Of a stretch of DNA of 64,000 nt, positions 35,112 to 43,375 are shown in pieces. The notes under the pieces were generated by a model. The model made no database searches. It was not told where the DNA came from and saw only the letters and a program-made list of their open reading frames with translations. How positions within the stretch are numbered: position 1 is the first letter of the stretch; the number at the start of each line of letters is the position of its first letter. A program made the translations under genes and the position numbers. The DNA lies in contig JAKLJY010000018.1 in NCBI GenBank assembly GCA_023150895.1, positions 1 through 64,000 of the forward strand, read 5' to 3'. The DNA is from Myxococcota bacterium. Its GTDB lineage: Bacteria > Myxococcota_A > Bradymonadia > UBA7976 > UBA1532.

Positions 35112-35918
35112 ATGTCCCAACTCTTCAATGTCGACACGGCGGCACTGGCGCAGCGCGAAGCCCTGAACCACGGCGCAGCGCAACACGACCTCGAAGCCTG
35201 GATCCGCGAAAACGTTCATCTCGCGGCGGGACACCGAGTGCTCGATCTGGGCTGCGGTCGCGGGAAGCAGGTCTTCGCCTTCGCCCCGCTCGTAATGCCG
35301 GGGGGCTCGATCGTGGGCCTGGACGTCTCCCCCGAGGCCGCGATGGAAGTACGGCGCCGCGTGGCGCGCGAGGACCTGCGGCACATCGAGATGATCGAGT
35401 GCGGACTCGACGACTGTGTCGAGCGGCTGAAAGGGCGTGTCTTCGACCGCATCCTGTCCACCTATGCCATCTACTACTCGCAAGACATGGTCTCCCTGAT
35501 GCTCGGCTTGCGACTCCGTCTCGCGCCGGGCGGCGTGGCCCTCTACAGCGGATTCGGACGCGGATCCAATCGTGAGATCAACGAGATCATCCGGCACGTG
35601 GCGGCCGGTCGGACGCCGGGGGGCGCCAATCCAGACGCGAACCTCACCGCCGACCGAGCGGTCGATCCCGTCGAGGATTTCATCACTCCGGGGGAGATCG
35701 ACCGGCTCGCGGATGCCTACACGAGCGTCCGGATCGTGCGGCTCGAGAATCGGATGACTTTCGCCTCGGTTGAAGACGTCATGCGGTGGTGGGCGCACCA
35801 CAACTCGTACCGTCCCGAGCTGGCCACGAGGGTGCGAGCAGGTGTGGCGTCGGTCGTGGAGCACGCTGGGGCCTTCACGCTGTCCAAGCACGTTCTGGGG
35901 GTGCTCGTCCATGCCTGA
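35112..35918 (+). CDS. class I SAM-dependent methyltransferase
   Basis: Cytosolic methyltransferase of 268 aa. The ATG at 35112 follows AAGG 5 nt upstream. The SAM-binding motif I VLDLGCGRG is at 43-51, with an acidic motif II residue in IVGLDVSPEAA and motif III-like LAPGGVALYSG. The substrate cannot be read from the sequence. It overlaps the next gene, a polysaccharide-deacetylase-like protein, by 8 nt, so the pair probably modifies one glycan or small molecule. The two genes form a plus-strand island among minus-strand surface-protein genes, with a sigma-70-type rather than sigma-54 promoter. Confidence 0.82.
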   Translation: MSQLFNVDTAALAQREALNHGAAQHDLEAWIRENVHLAAGHRVLDLGCGRGKQVFAFAPLVMPGGSIVGLDVSPEAAMEVRRRVAREDLRHIEMIECGLDDCVERLKGRVFDRILSTYAIYYSQDMVSLMLGLRLRLAPGGVALYSGFGRGSNREINEIIRHVAAGRTPGGANPDANLTADRAVDPVEDFITPGEIDRLADAYTSVRIVRLENRMTFASVEDVMRWWAHHNSYRPELATRVRAGVASVVEHAGAFTLSKHVLGVLVHA

Positions 35919-36711
35919 CGCCGACCCTGCTGAAACCGACGCATCCGGGTTGTTCCGCCGATTCGACTTTTCGACGTATGGACGCCTGCTCGACCACCTC
36001 GCCGCACATGGGCGCAACGTCCGGCTGTGCGATCTGGCCGACCACCCGTGGCCCGCACGCTTCTTCATCTTGCGCCACGATGTCGATTTTTGCCCCGACG
36101 CCGCGCTGCGCATGGCGGCATTCGAGCAGTCGCGCGGGATCCGGGCGACGTATTTCCTTCTGTTCGGGGGGAGGCACTACAACCTCCTCGCGGCCGAATA
36201 CTGTGGCGTGCCGGCACGGCTCGCCGCGATGGGACACGAGGTCGGGCTCCACTACGACGTGGCCTCGCTGTCCCCGCCGGATGCCGGAACGCAGTCCCGC
36301 GAGCGGGCGCTGCACGCTCAGGCCGAGCTGCTCGCCGTGCTGGCGGGCGTGCCGGTGCGCTCGATCGCGATGCACAACCCGTCCGAGCGTGGCGAGGATC
36401 CGTTCCGCGCGGACCCGAGCTTCCTGAACGCCTACGGCGACCGCTTCGCCCGGGAGATCGTGTACGCGTCCGATTCCGCGGGGGCCTGGCGTGATGCCGC
36501 AGTCGCCGCGCTCTCGGAGCGGGCGCCACCGGACCGCATGCAGATGCTGATTCATCCCTTCTTCTGGGCGGATCGGCACGCGGATCGGGAGGAGCGAATG
36601 CGGGTGTTCACCGAGCAGCGGGCGGCCGAGCTTGCCGCGCGTGCGGCCGCTGCACGGGCCTCCTGGGCGCGCCACGTGGGCGTGCGGGAGCATGACGCGC
36701 GGCGGCCATGA
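35911..36711 (+). CDS. polysaccharide deacetylase-like (NodB-fold) protein
   Basis: Protein of 266 aa with the start ATG 8 nt inside the methyltransferase gene, so it is translationally coupled. Motif FFILRHDVDFCPDAA (His56, Asp57, Asp59) corresponds to the metal-binding HD segment of the family. GHEVGLHYD and SIAMHNP are the usual later motifs. Such enzymes remove acetyl groups from N- or O-acetylated glycans. There is no signal peptide, which points to a cytosolic nucleotide-sugar or lipid-linked substrate rather than exported polymer. Family assignment is good; the exact substrate is unknown. Confidence 0.78.
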   Translation: MPDADPAETDASGLFRRFDFSTYGRLLDHLAAHGRNVRLCDLADHPWPARFFILRHDVDFCPDAALRMAAFEQSRGIRATYFLLFGGRHYNLLAAEYCGVPARLAAMGHEVGLHYDVASLSPPDAGTQSRERALHAQAELLAVLAGVPVRSIAMHNPSERGEDPFRADPSFLNAYGDRFAREIVYASDSAGAWRDAAVAALSERAPPDRMQMLIHPFFWADRHADREERMRVFTEQRAAELAARAAAARASWARHVGVREHDARRP

Positions 36712-36754
36712 TGATCCCTGGCCGACGGCGAAGTGGCACTCAGGGACGTCGCGA

Positions 36755-37660
36755 TTAGCCCCCGTCGATGTGACCTTTCTCTCCGTCGCCGGCCCGGATG
36801 GCCTCGAGATCGACGACGCTCGCGTCCTCACCCGTCAGCCAGGCGTCGAGCAGCGAGGCCGACCAGACGAGTCCGAGCCCGACGAGGGCGATGTTGGTCC
36901 GTTGGTGGTGTGTGTTCGCGTCGTCCCGCCGGGAGACGGTGCCGGGCTGGTTCCGATGGTAGTCATCGGTCGCCGCCGCACCGAGGGAGGCGGAGGCGAC
37001 CGCGCCTGCCGCGAGGCCGGCGAACACGGCGATGTAAGTCACTCCACGGGTGACATCCCCGTTGTAGAGCTGACCCCACCCCGGGAATGCGGCGGATCGC
37101 AGCGCGGCACCGCTCCGGGAGCGGACTTCGACCACATCCTCGCTGAGCGCGACGAGCCCCTCTTTCGGGAGGTCCTGGTCGGCAGCGACCAGAATCTGTC
37201 CGGTTTCCGCGTCGACCACCCTGGCCGTCACGATGTAGCTCGGGCCGGCGCCCACGACGCTTCCGAGGACGACCGACGTCGCCCCCAGGAGCTTGCCGAC
37301 GGACGCCGCGCCCTCCGCCGACAGCTCACCTCGCTCACCCCGCCTCAGCTCCGAAACGACGGCGTCCAACCGGTCACGTTCGACGAGCAGGACCCGCGGT
37401 TCGAGCACCAGGCGCGAGGAGAGGAGTTCCGCGCTGAGGCGTCCGAGCGAGTGCGCCTCGGCCGCAGCCTCGGGCTCCTCGAACGGGAGCACGGCTAACC
37501 GCAGGTGGCCGCCCCCCTTCGCCAACGCGGCGCCGAGCTTGCCCGCGAGTCGCTTGATGCCCGCCTGGACAGCCGTCGGACGGGCTGGGATGGCTTCCGC
37601 GGCCTGCCCGACCGGAAGGGTCGAGGCCGACACCGCAAAACCAATGGAAACGAGGCGCAT
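36755..37660 (-). CDS. FlgO/CsgG-like envelope protein with C-terminal membrane segments
   Basis: Exported protein of 301 aa. The ATG at 37660 has an AAAGGGAAAAGAG ribosome site. A signal peptide is followed by a FlgO/CsgG-type alpha/beta domain: LAVLPFEEP, LLSSRLVLEPRVLLVERDRLDAVVSEL, LLGATSVVLGSVVGAGPSYIVTARVVDAETG. That fold binds or assembles outer-membrane and periplasmic components. The C-terminal third has PGWGQLYNGD and two hydrophobic helices, as in DUF5683-type proteins. It starts 64 bp after the anchor-D paralogue, so it probably shares that gene's sigma-54 promoter. Confidence 0.75.
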   Translation of the reverse strand: MRLVSIGFAVSASTLPVGQAAEAIPARPTAVQAGIKRLAGKLGAALAKGGGHLRLAVLPFEEPEAAAEAHSLGRLSAELLSSRLVLEPRVLLVERDRLDAVVSELRRGERGELSAEGAASVGKLLGATSVVLGSVVGAGPSYIVTARVVDAETGQILVAADQDLPKEGLVALSEDVVEVRSRSGAALRSAAFPGWGQLYNGDVTRGVTYIAVFAGLAAGAVASASLGAAATDDYHRNQPGTVSRRDDANTHHQRTNIALVGLGLVWSASLLDAWLTGEDASVVDLEAIRAGDGEKGHIDGG

Positions 37661-37724
37661 CTCTTTTCCCTTTCATCTTCCCGGAGCGGCCCGCCTCCGA
37701 ACGATTGAGCCGCGGCCGTCGCGG

Positions 37725-39185
37725 TCAGAGTCTGCGAATCGGCGGTGTCAGGCTCCGGCAAAGGCTGATTGCGCTGCCGACGATGGTCGCCACCGACCGG
37801 GTCGCCGGGCCCGAGATGTAGTCCACCGGAACGGCCAGTCCATCCATGCGCAAGGCGGCGCTCGCCAGGGTGTCGCATGCCTGCTGGTGTGAGCCGGCCT
37901 GCCAACGGAGGTTCGCCAGGATGAAGAGCGAGTCGAGCTGGGTCAGCCGTTGGGCGGGCTCCGCCCCGGTGCCCGTGCCCGAGAGCGTGCGTCGAGCGAG
38001 GGCGTCGGCGATCGTGGCCCGGATCGCGATGATCCAATCGGGGACGGACCGGGGGGGGTCCACGTGGGCGAGCAATCGGACCTCGACCTCAGGGAAGTAG
38101 AGGTCGTCCGTCTCGACGACGAGGGTGCTGGAGGCCGCCCCGATCAGGCGGGAAGGAGACGTCACCTCGAACTCGATGGACTCATCGGGCGCGAGGACCG
38201 CGGGGAAGCGTGCGGTGGTCGCGAGCCGGAAGGTCTCCCCGCTGCCCCGCACCAGGCGCAGGCCATGGACGGTCAGGGGCGCATTGCCCCGGTTGAAGAC
38301 GTACCTTGATGAGCGCTCCGGTTGATTGTACGCAACCGTTCCGAAGTCCAGGCGCTCCGAGACCCGCACCATCGGAATGTCATCGTCCACCTCAAGGACA
38401 CCGTCGATGATGGGGTACAGGGCGAAGGCCTCCGGCGTGGCGCCATCCTGATCGACGGGATGAGAGGATGTGGCGAAGAAGCGGGCCGAGAGCGGCATCT
38501 CGCTGTCAGGCGTGACGAGTCCCTCTGCGACGAGGGAAATCGGTTCGGGCTCACCGAGAAGGGCGCGCTGCCAGTCGATGACGAAGTGGAGTTCCGCGTT
38601 CAGGTATCGGGCGACGGGGACGAATCGACCATCCCGATCCTCGATCACGATGAGTTCGCCGCCGCGGTAGATTCGGTGCTCGAGGTAGAGCGAATCCGGC
38701 CGCGCACCGACCTCGGCCCGCGCGGGTTCGAAGTAGAAGTCCGCCGGCGAATCGATATCGAGATGGAACCCAGAAAAGGCCAGGTGCAGGTCTCCTGAGA
38801 AGGGAACCAGGTCGAGGTCGCGAGCGTCCCCCGACGCGCCGAACGGCGGCGCCAACGTGTCGGTCGGGCGCTCCTCTCCCGTGCCGAAATCGTACAAGCC
38901 GACCGACGTGATCTGCGTGTAGATGAAGTCGAACTCCGACGCGAAAGGGTGTGCCGGTTGACCCGTGGCGTCCCGCGTGGGCTGCCCGGCGGTATCGAAG
39001 GGGACGGCCACCTCGATCGGTACGGCATCGTGGGCCAACGCGCCCTGACTCTGCGAGGGCCGTGCATCGTCGGTGGGGCCGTCGAAATCGACCTCGTCTG
39101 CGGACGCCGGCAGAGCTGCGAGCATGCCGGTGAGGAGAGTGGCGACGGCCAGAAGCTCGGACTGTGATTGGGCGCGCACGGGCAT
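37725..39185 (-). CDS. secreted anchor-D (ASH-like) domain protein, paralogue 2
   Basis: Exported protein of 486 aa. The ATG at 39185 follows AGGAG at a slightly short spacing; the signal peptide ends near LAALPASADE. Residues about 30-290 align with the 18581-19780 protein (HDAVPIEVAVPFDTAGQP, IYTQITSVGLYDFGTGEERPT). About 295-400 form an anchor-D/ASH sandwich (LDFGTVAYNQPERSSRYVFNRGNAPLTVHGL). This paralogue has ~80 extra C-terminal residues, helical and absent from paralogue 1. It is preceded by a near-consensus sigma-54 promoter and activator palindrome and followed by the FlgO/CsgG-like gene. Confidence 0.75.
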   Translation of the reverse strand: MPVRAQSQSELLAVATLLTGMLAALPASADEVDFDGPTDDARPSQSQGALAHDAVPIEVAVPFDTAGQPTRDATGQPAHPFASEFDFIYTQITSVGLYDFGTGEERPTDTLAPPFGASGDARDLDLVPFSGDLHLAFSGFHLDIDSPADFYFEPARAEVGARPDSLYLEHRIYRGGELIVIEDRDGRFVPVARYLNAELHFVIDWQRALLGEPEPISLVAEGLVTPDSEMPLSARFFATSSHPVDQDGATPEAFALYPIIDGVLEVDDDIPMVRVSERLDFGTVAYNQPERSSRYVFNRGNAPLTVHGLRLVRGSGETFRLATTARFPAVLAPDESIEFEVTSPSRLIGAASSTLVVETDDLYFPEVEVRLLAHVDPPRSVPDWIIAIRATIADALARRTLSGTGTGAEPAQRLTQLDSLFILANLRWQAGSHQQACDTLASAALRMDGLAVPVDYISGPATRSVATIVGSAISLCRSLTPPIRRL

Positions 39186-39237
39186 GGCTCCTGTTTCGGT
39201 GGTTTCGGAGTGACGTACTGTCGTGGCATCCTCGCTT

Positions 39238-39253
39238 TGCACCCGCCGTGCCA
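39238..39253 (-). promoter_or_regulatory. sigma-54 promoter of the 39185 gene
   Basis: Minus strand reads TGGCAC-GGCGG-GTGCA, with a perfect -24 and exact GG-N10-GC spacing. The start would be about 40 nt before the ATG. Confidence 0.7.
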
Positions 39254-39371
39254 GCACCCGTGAGTTCGTGGACGGGACCGCATGCCTCCGAGGTGAACGC
39301 GCCGCACTAAGCAATCTGGCAGGCGTTCCTCGACCCGCCCCGTCGGGCGTCGTCGTGAAGGCCTGACTGCC

Positions 39372-39410
39372 GCGTCGAATCGGGACGCAGGCCGCCTCAG
39401 AAAGCGACGT
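39372..39410. promoter_or_regulatory. activator site GCGTC-N7-GACGC plus degenerate copy
   Basis: GCGTC-GAATCGG-GACGC at 39372-39388 is perfect. GCCTC-N7-GACGT (8/10) begins 22 bp later at 39394. The pair is 119 bp upstream of the -24 element. Confidence 0.6.
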
Positions 39411-39470
39411 GGGCACGGCGACGCCGGTCTTCCGGCGATCTGGGCATCTCGGCGGTCGAAGGCGGGCGTG

Positions 39471-42400
39471 TCACGGCACGACGACGAGCGCCGTGGCGCT
39501 CTCGACCCGAGGCTGGATGGGCGTGGGGTCGAGGACGAGGAGGGCGTCGTCATGGCCGAGGTCATAGCGGACGACGTGGCCTGCGCTTCCGAACGCGACG
39601 AACGCGGAGCGTCGGTCTTGTGTGACGGCCAGCCGGCGGGGATTGACGAAGGGCAACTCGGCAAACTGCCTGATGCGAGGCTCGCCCGCTCCGTCCCATA
39701 CGACGCCGTACAGGGCGCCGCAGTTTGTGTTCTGCTGCAGACACGTCGGCCCCAAACGCCTCGAGCGCGCGGTCGTGACGTACGCGCGAACGCCATCGCC
39801 CTCTCTCACCACGGCGACGTCCGTCGGCTCGTCCCAGTCGTCGATTTGCTGTTGACCCGGCTGCTCGCTCGGATTGACGCCTCGCAATTCGGCACCCGAT
39901 GCCCGGATGAAGGTGAGCCGGCCGCCGCTCCCCGTGTTCTCCGGCCCGTCATCCGGCCGAGCGGTCACGAGCGCCGCGAAGGCGCGGTCGCGTGTGCGCG
40001 CGATGCGGTGCATCTGCTGCCACTCGTCTCCGGCGAACGGGATCAACGAGAGGGGATCCGTGGCCGGGTTCGCGTCCGCAAGCCTGGCGAGGTCGACGAA
40101 GGCCAGGCGGCTCTCGGGACAGTCCCGTGCGTCTCCCGGCATGGTGGCCAGAACGAAGGGGCCGTCGTCGCCACCGAGCACGACGACATCACTCGCCCCG
40201 ACCGGAATCTCCACCTCGGCAACGACTCGCAATGGATCCAACGCGACGAGGCTGACCATGCCAGGGCCGCAAGGAGCACCGCCGACGCCGTGTGCCACCA
40301 CCAGTTGTCCGTCGGGCGTCGTGTCCAACGCGAATGGTCCAGCCAAGCGGGGGATTTGCGGATCGGCGGGCTGATCGCCCCACGACAGCGACTCTGAATC
40401 GACACATGTTGCAGAGTCGATTCGGCGAAGTCGCCGGTCGAATGGCGAAGCGATCAGGAAGTCGCCGTCTGGAAGGGCGAGAAGGTCCGTGACCAGGCGC
40501 CCCCCCACATCGAAGGCCATTCCGTTCGCGCACACGGCTCTCTCGACGAAGGGTTGCGTCGCCTCGAAAGCGACGATGGAGGCCGCACCTCGAGGGAGGC
40601 CCCAGACGCTCATCGGCGGGGTCAGCGTGACGAGGCGGTCCTCACCGGCGGCGAGCTCAAAGGGCTCGATGCGACCGCTGGAGACCAACTGGCCGTCTGC
40701 GTTCAGTGCACGCCAGCCGAGCTCCACGTGCCGTGCGGCCGGGACGGTGAGTACGGCCTCGTCGGCCACTCTGATGTCTCGCAGGCGAGCGTCCTCCGAG
40801 GGTGCCATCACTTCATAGGGGTCCCGGATCGTCACGTCCAGCCGCATGGACGCCCCGCCGAAGGCGACGGACCCGCCCAGCACTTTCACATGCACGTCCC
40901 CGGAAGCCACGAGGTTCTGCAGGTCGGCTCCGGACCAGACGAGACCCTCGCGGTCACCCTCGGGGGGCAGATCGGCGTCGTAAAGTTCACCGAATGCCGC
41001 CAGGGCCGAGGCCGACGAAACACGCCCGCTCAGATCGATCCATTCGCGTCTCGTGCCGTCCAGGAGGGGGGCAGTCGTCAGCAGGCCGCGGGGCCAACCC
41101 TCTCGCGCATCGTCGCCGAAGTAGGCCAGATCGCCCAGCGGCACCCCGTCGCCGTTCAGATCGAGCCCGCTGGCCATCGGGTCGACGTGGTCGACGCGCG
41201 TAGTGCCCATGACGGTCGGGAAAGTGAGCAGCACCGTGTCGCGGAGCCGGCGGAAGTCCCTCATGTCAATCCGACCGTCGGGCACGAGTTCAACCGTGAG
41301 ATCTGCGAGGGGCGTACCGTCTGGTCCGTAGCTGACGCGCGTGAACCCATCGGCCGTCTCATCGTTCACGTCGGCCATCGCACGTCGGTAGCGTCGGTTC
41401 CCGTTCATGACGTCCAGCCCTTGCGTGGCCAGCAGCATGTTGACCGCGGTCGGCGTCTGGCTGCCCCCGCCCGCGATTGGGTCCACGCCCCGGTCTACCG
41501 GCTCGATGGGAACAGCAAACGGCGGCTCGGTGAGCAGTCGGCGGAGCGTTGCATTCTCGAGACGCGGCTCCAGGGTCAGCAACCATGCGGCGACTCCGGT
41601 CACCATCGGGGCGGCGAACGAGGTGCCCTCCACGAGTTCCGTACTGGGGCCCGGGGCGAGAGTCGGGCCCCAGATGAGCTCCCCGGGCGCGAAGACGCCG
41701 CCGCCGTTCACGTTGCTGAAGGCGGCTCGCTGGCCCCCTGTGCCCAGCGCCTCGACGACGAGAACATCCTCCTGAACGCCGCCGGCCACGGCGGCCCAGG
41801 CCAGGGGACTCTCCCACATGGCGGGGAAGTCGCCCAGCCGGACTCCAAGCCGGCAGGCATCGGCCGGGCAACACACATGGCCGCGCGAGGGGCAGTTCCA
41901 CTGCTGGCGCGTGCCCGCTCCGAGGGCGTCGGAGCAGCGGGATGCGCTGACGCAATAGCCCGGTTCCGCGGCGGCCATGCAGCGTCCCTCGGGTGTGCCC
42001 GATGCATTCCCGGCGGCTACGATGAAGAGCGTCTGCGTGCCGCCCGCGTTACATTTGGCCACCAACGCTGCCGCCTGACGACCCGCGGCTGCAATGAGCT
42101 CCTGGATGTCCGCCGCACAGGACGACACGGCGGACTGACCGCTCGGGTCACACACACCCCGCGCCCCAGCGGGGTCGACCTGACACCATCGGTACCAGTT
42201 GTAGCCCTGGGAGACGTTGACGAGGCGCGCGGACACCGTGCATGCCTCGTGGAGCGCCTGTACCATGCCCGGCCACGAAGCGTTCGAAGAGGCGTCGTTG
42301 GCGACGGTGACCCGGCCGAGACGCGCATGGGGCGCAATCCCAGGGGTGTACTGGTCGTTCCAGGTGGCGCCGATGATGCCGGCGACGGTGAGACCGTGCG

Positions 42401-43277
42401 CATCGACGACCGGCCACGCGGGGGTCGGACCAGGTCCGAAGTCCCACACGAGGTCCGGGTGGTCGTGGAGTCCCGTGTCAGCCACCACCACGAGCGGACG
42501 CTGCACCACGGGCTGAGTTTCGAGCCACGGTATCAGGCCCCAGGCGGCGGGTGCACCGATGAATTGAAGGCCCCAGGTCAGGTCCTCCTCGACGTCGTCG
42601 AACGGCGTGGCGTCCAGATGCGGGAGATCAGGCCCGGGGGGAGGCATTGCCGGCCTCGGCGGCACCCAGGTCGGGGACAATGGCAGATCCAGCGCCGCCG
42701 CGACGACGGCGGGGTGCGCGCGCAGGCGCCGCCACGCCGAGTTGAGCGCCTCGGTCCCGGCATGCGGGTACCGGAGCAGGAGAATCCGAAAGTCGGCCAG
42801 TGAGCCCGCCAGCTCGGCCCCGCGGGCGACGTCGTTGACCGCCTCGACGGTCGCGTCGTCGCGGATGGTCACGGTGAGGTGATTGCGACCGGTCACCACC
42901 CCGAACTCCGGGTTCAGCACGTAGTCCTGTTCCCCGAACGGCGGCATGGGAATCACTGGCAGGTGCTCGACTGCAAGGTCGTCCGGTGGGGCGGGGAGAA
43001 TCGGTTCCTGAACGCTCGCATCGGCTGGCGTAGAACCCGTCGCGTCCTGCGAATGGAGGCCCGCGTCCGACGGGCGGGTGACGGCCCCATCCGGCGGGGG
43101 CGAGCGACGTTGGTCCCGCTCGATGTCGCGAGCGTCGGTCGATGGATCGGCCTCTGACGTTCGCCGGGTGTCGACGAACGCGTCGTGCGGTCCCGCCGGG
43201 GGGGTGTCCTGTCCGCGGTCACACGCCAGTGCGAGCAGTGCAGCCACGATAAGTCGTCCGTGGGGGCCGGTCTTCAT
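39471..43277 (-). CDS. subtilisin-like (S8) serine protease lipoprotein
   Basis: Lipoprotein protease of 1268 aa. The ATG at 43277 has GGAG 8 nt upstream; the lipobox is LALAC (Cys 19). An Asp/Pro linker and an inhibitor-I9-like propeptide region precede the subtilase domain. The catalytic triad is Asp267 (VVVADTGLHDHPDL), His294 (DAHGLTVAGI) and the Ser of EGTSFAAPMVTGVAAWL at about 520, with the oxyanion Asn in VAAGNASG. The ~700 C-terminal residues include a dockerin-like DLNGDGVPLGDLAYFGDD segment and a beta-propeller-like region. It starts 98 bp after giant lipoprotein B, which ends in a P-domain of the kind normally fused to S8 proteases. The two are probably one transcript. Confidence 0.88.
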   Translation of the reverse strand: MKTGPHGRLIVAALLALACDRGQDTPPAGPHDAFVDTRRTSEADPSTDARDIERDQRRSPPPDGAVTRPSDAGLHSQDATGSTPADASVQEPILPAPPDDLAVEHLPVIPMPPFGEQDYVLNPEFGVVTGRNHLTVTIRDDATVEAVNDVARGAELAGSLADFRILLLRYPHAGTEALNSAWRRLRAHPAVVAAALDLPLSPTWVPPRPAMPPPGPDLPHLDATPFDDVEEDLTWGLQFIGAPAAWGLIPWLETQPVVQRPLVVVADTGLHDHPDLVWDFGPGPTPAWPVVDAHGLTVAGIIGATWNDQYTPGIAPHARLGRVTVANDASSNASWPGMVQALHEACTVSARLVNVSQGYNWYRWCQVDPAGARGVCDPSGQSAVSSCAADIQELIAAAGRQAAALVAKCNAGGTQTLFIVAAGNASGTPEGRCMAAAEPGYCVSASRCSDALGAGTRQQWNCPSRGHVCCPADACRLGVRLGDFPAMWESPLAWAAVAGGVQEDVLVVEALGTGGQRAAFSNVNGGGVFAPGELIWGPTLAPGPSTELVEGTSFAAPMVTGVAAWLLTLEPRLENATLRRLLTEPPFAVPIEPVDRGVDPIAGGGSQTPTAVNMLLATQGLDVMNGNRRYRRAMADVNDETADGFTRVSYGPDGTPLADLTVELVPDGRIDMRDFRRLRDTVLLTFPTVMGTTRVDHVDPMASGLDLNGDGVPLGDLAYFGDDAREGWPRGLLTTAPLLDGTRREWIDLSGRVSSASALAAFGELYDADLPPEGDREGLVWSGADLQNLVASGDVHVKVLGGSVAFGGASMRLDVTIRDPYEVMAPSEDARLRDIRVADEAVLTVPAARHVELGWRALNADGQLVSSGRIEPFELAAGEDRLVTLTPPMSVWGLPRGAASIVAFEATQPFVERAVCANGMAFDVGGRLVTDLLALPDGDFLIASPFDRRLRRIDSATCVDSESLSWGDQPADPQIPRLAGPFALDTTPDGQLVVAHGVGGAPCGPGMVSLVALDPLRVVAEVEIPVGASDVVVLGGDDGPFVLATMPGDARDCPESRLAFVDLARLADANPATDPLSLIPFAGDEWQQMHRIARTRDRAFAALVTARPDDGPENTGSGGRLTFIRASGAELRGVNPSEQPGQQQIDDWDEPTDVAVVREGDGVRAYVTTARSRRLGPTCLQQNTNCGALYGVVWDGAGEPRIRQFAELPFVNPRRLAVTQDRRSAFVAFGSAGHVVRYDLGHDDALLVLDPTPIQPRVESATALVVVP

Positions 43278-43375
43278 GGTTTCGACTCCGAGATTCCGCC
43301 CGCGGGGGAACGCGGCCGTTGAGCGCAGCGACATCCCGCGCGGCCCGATTCGATTGGGAGAAGGGGCATCGATGC

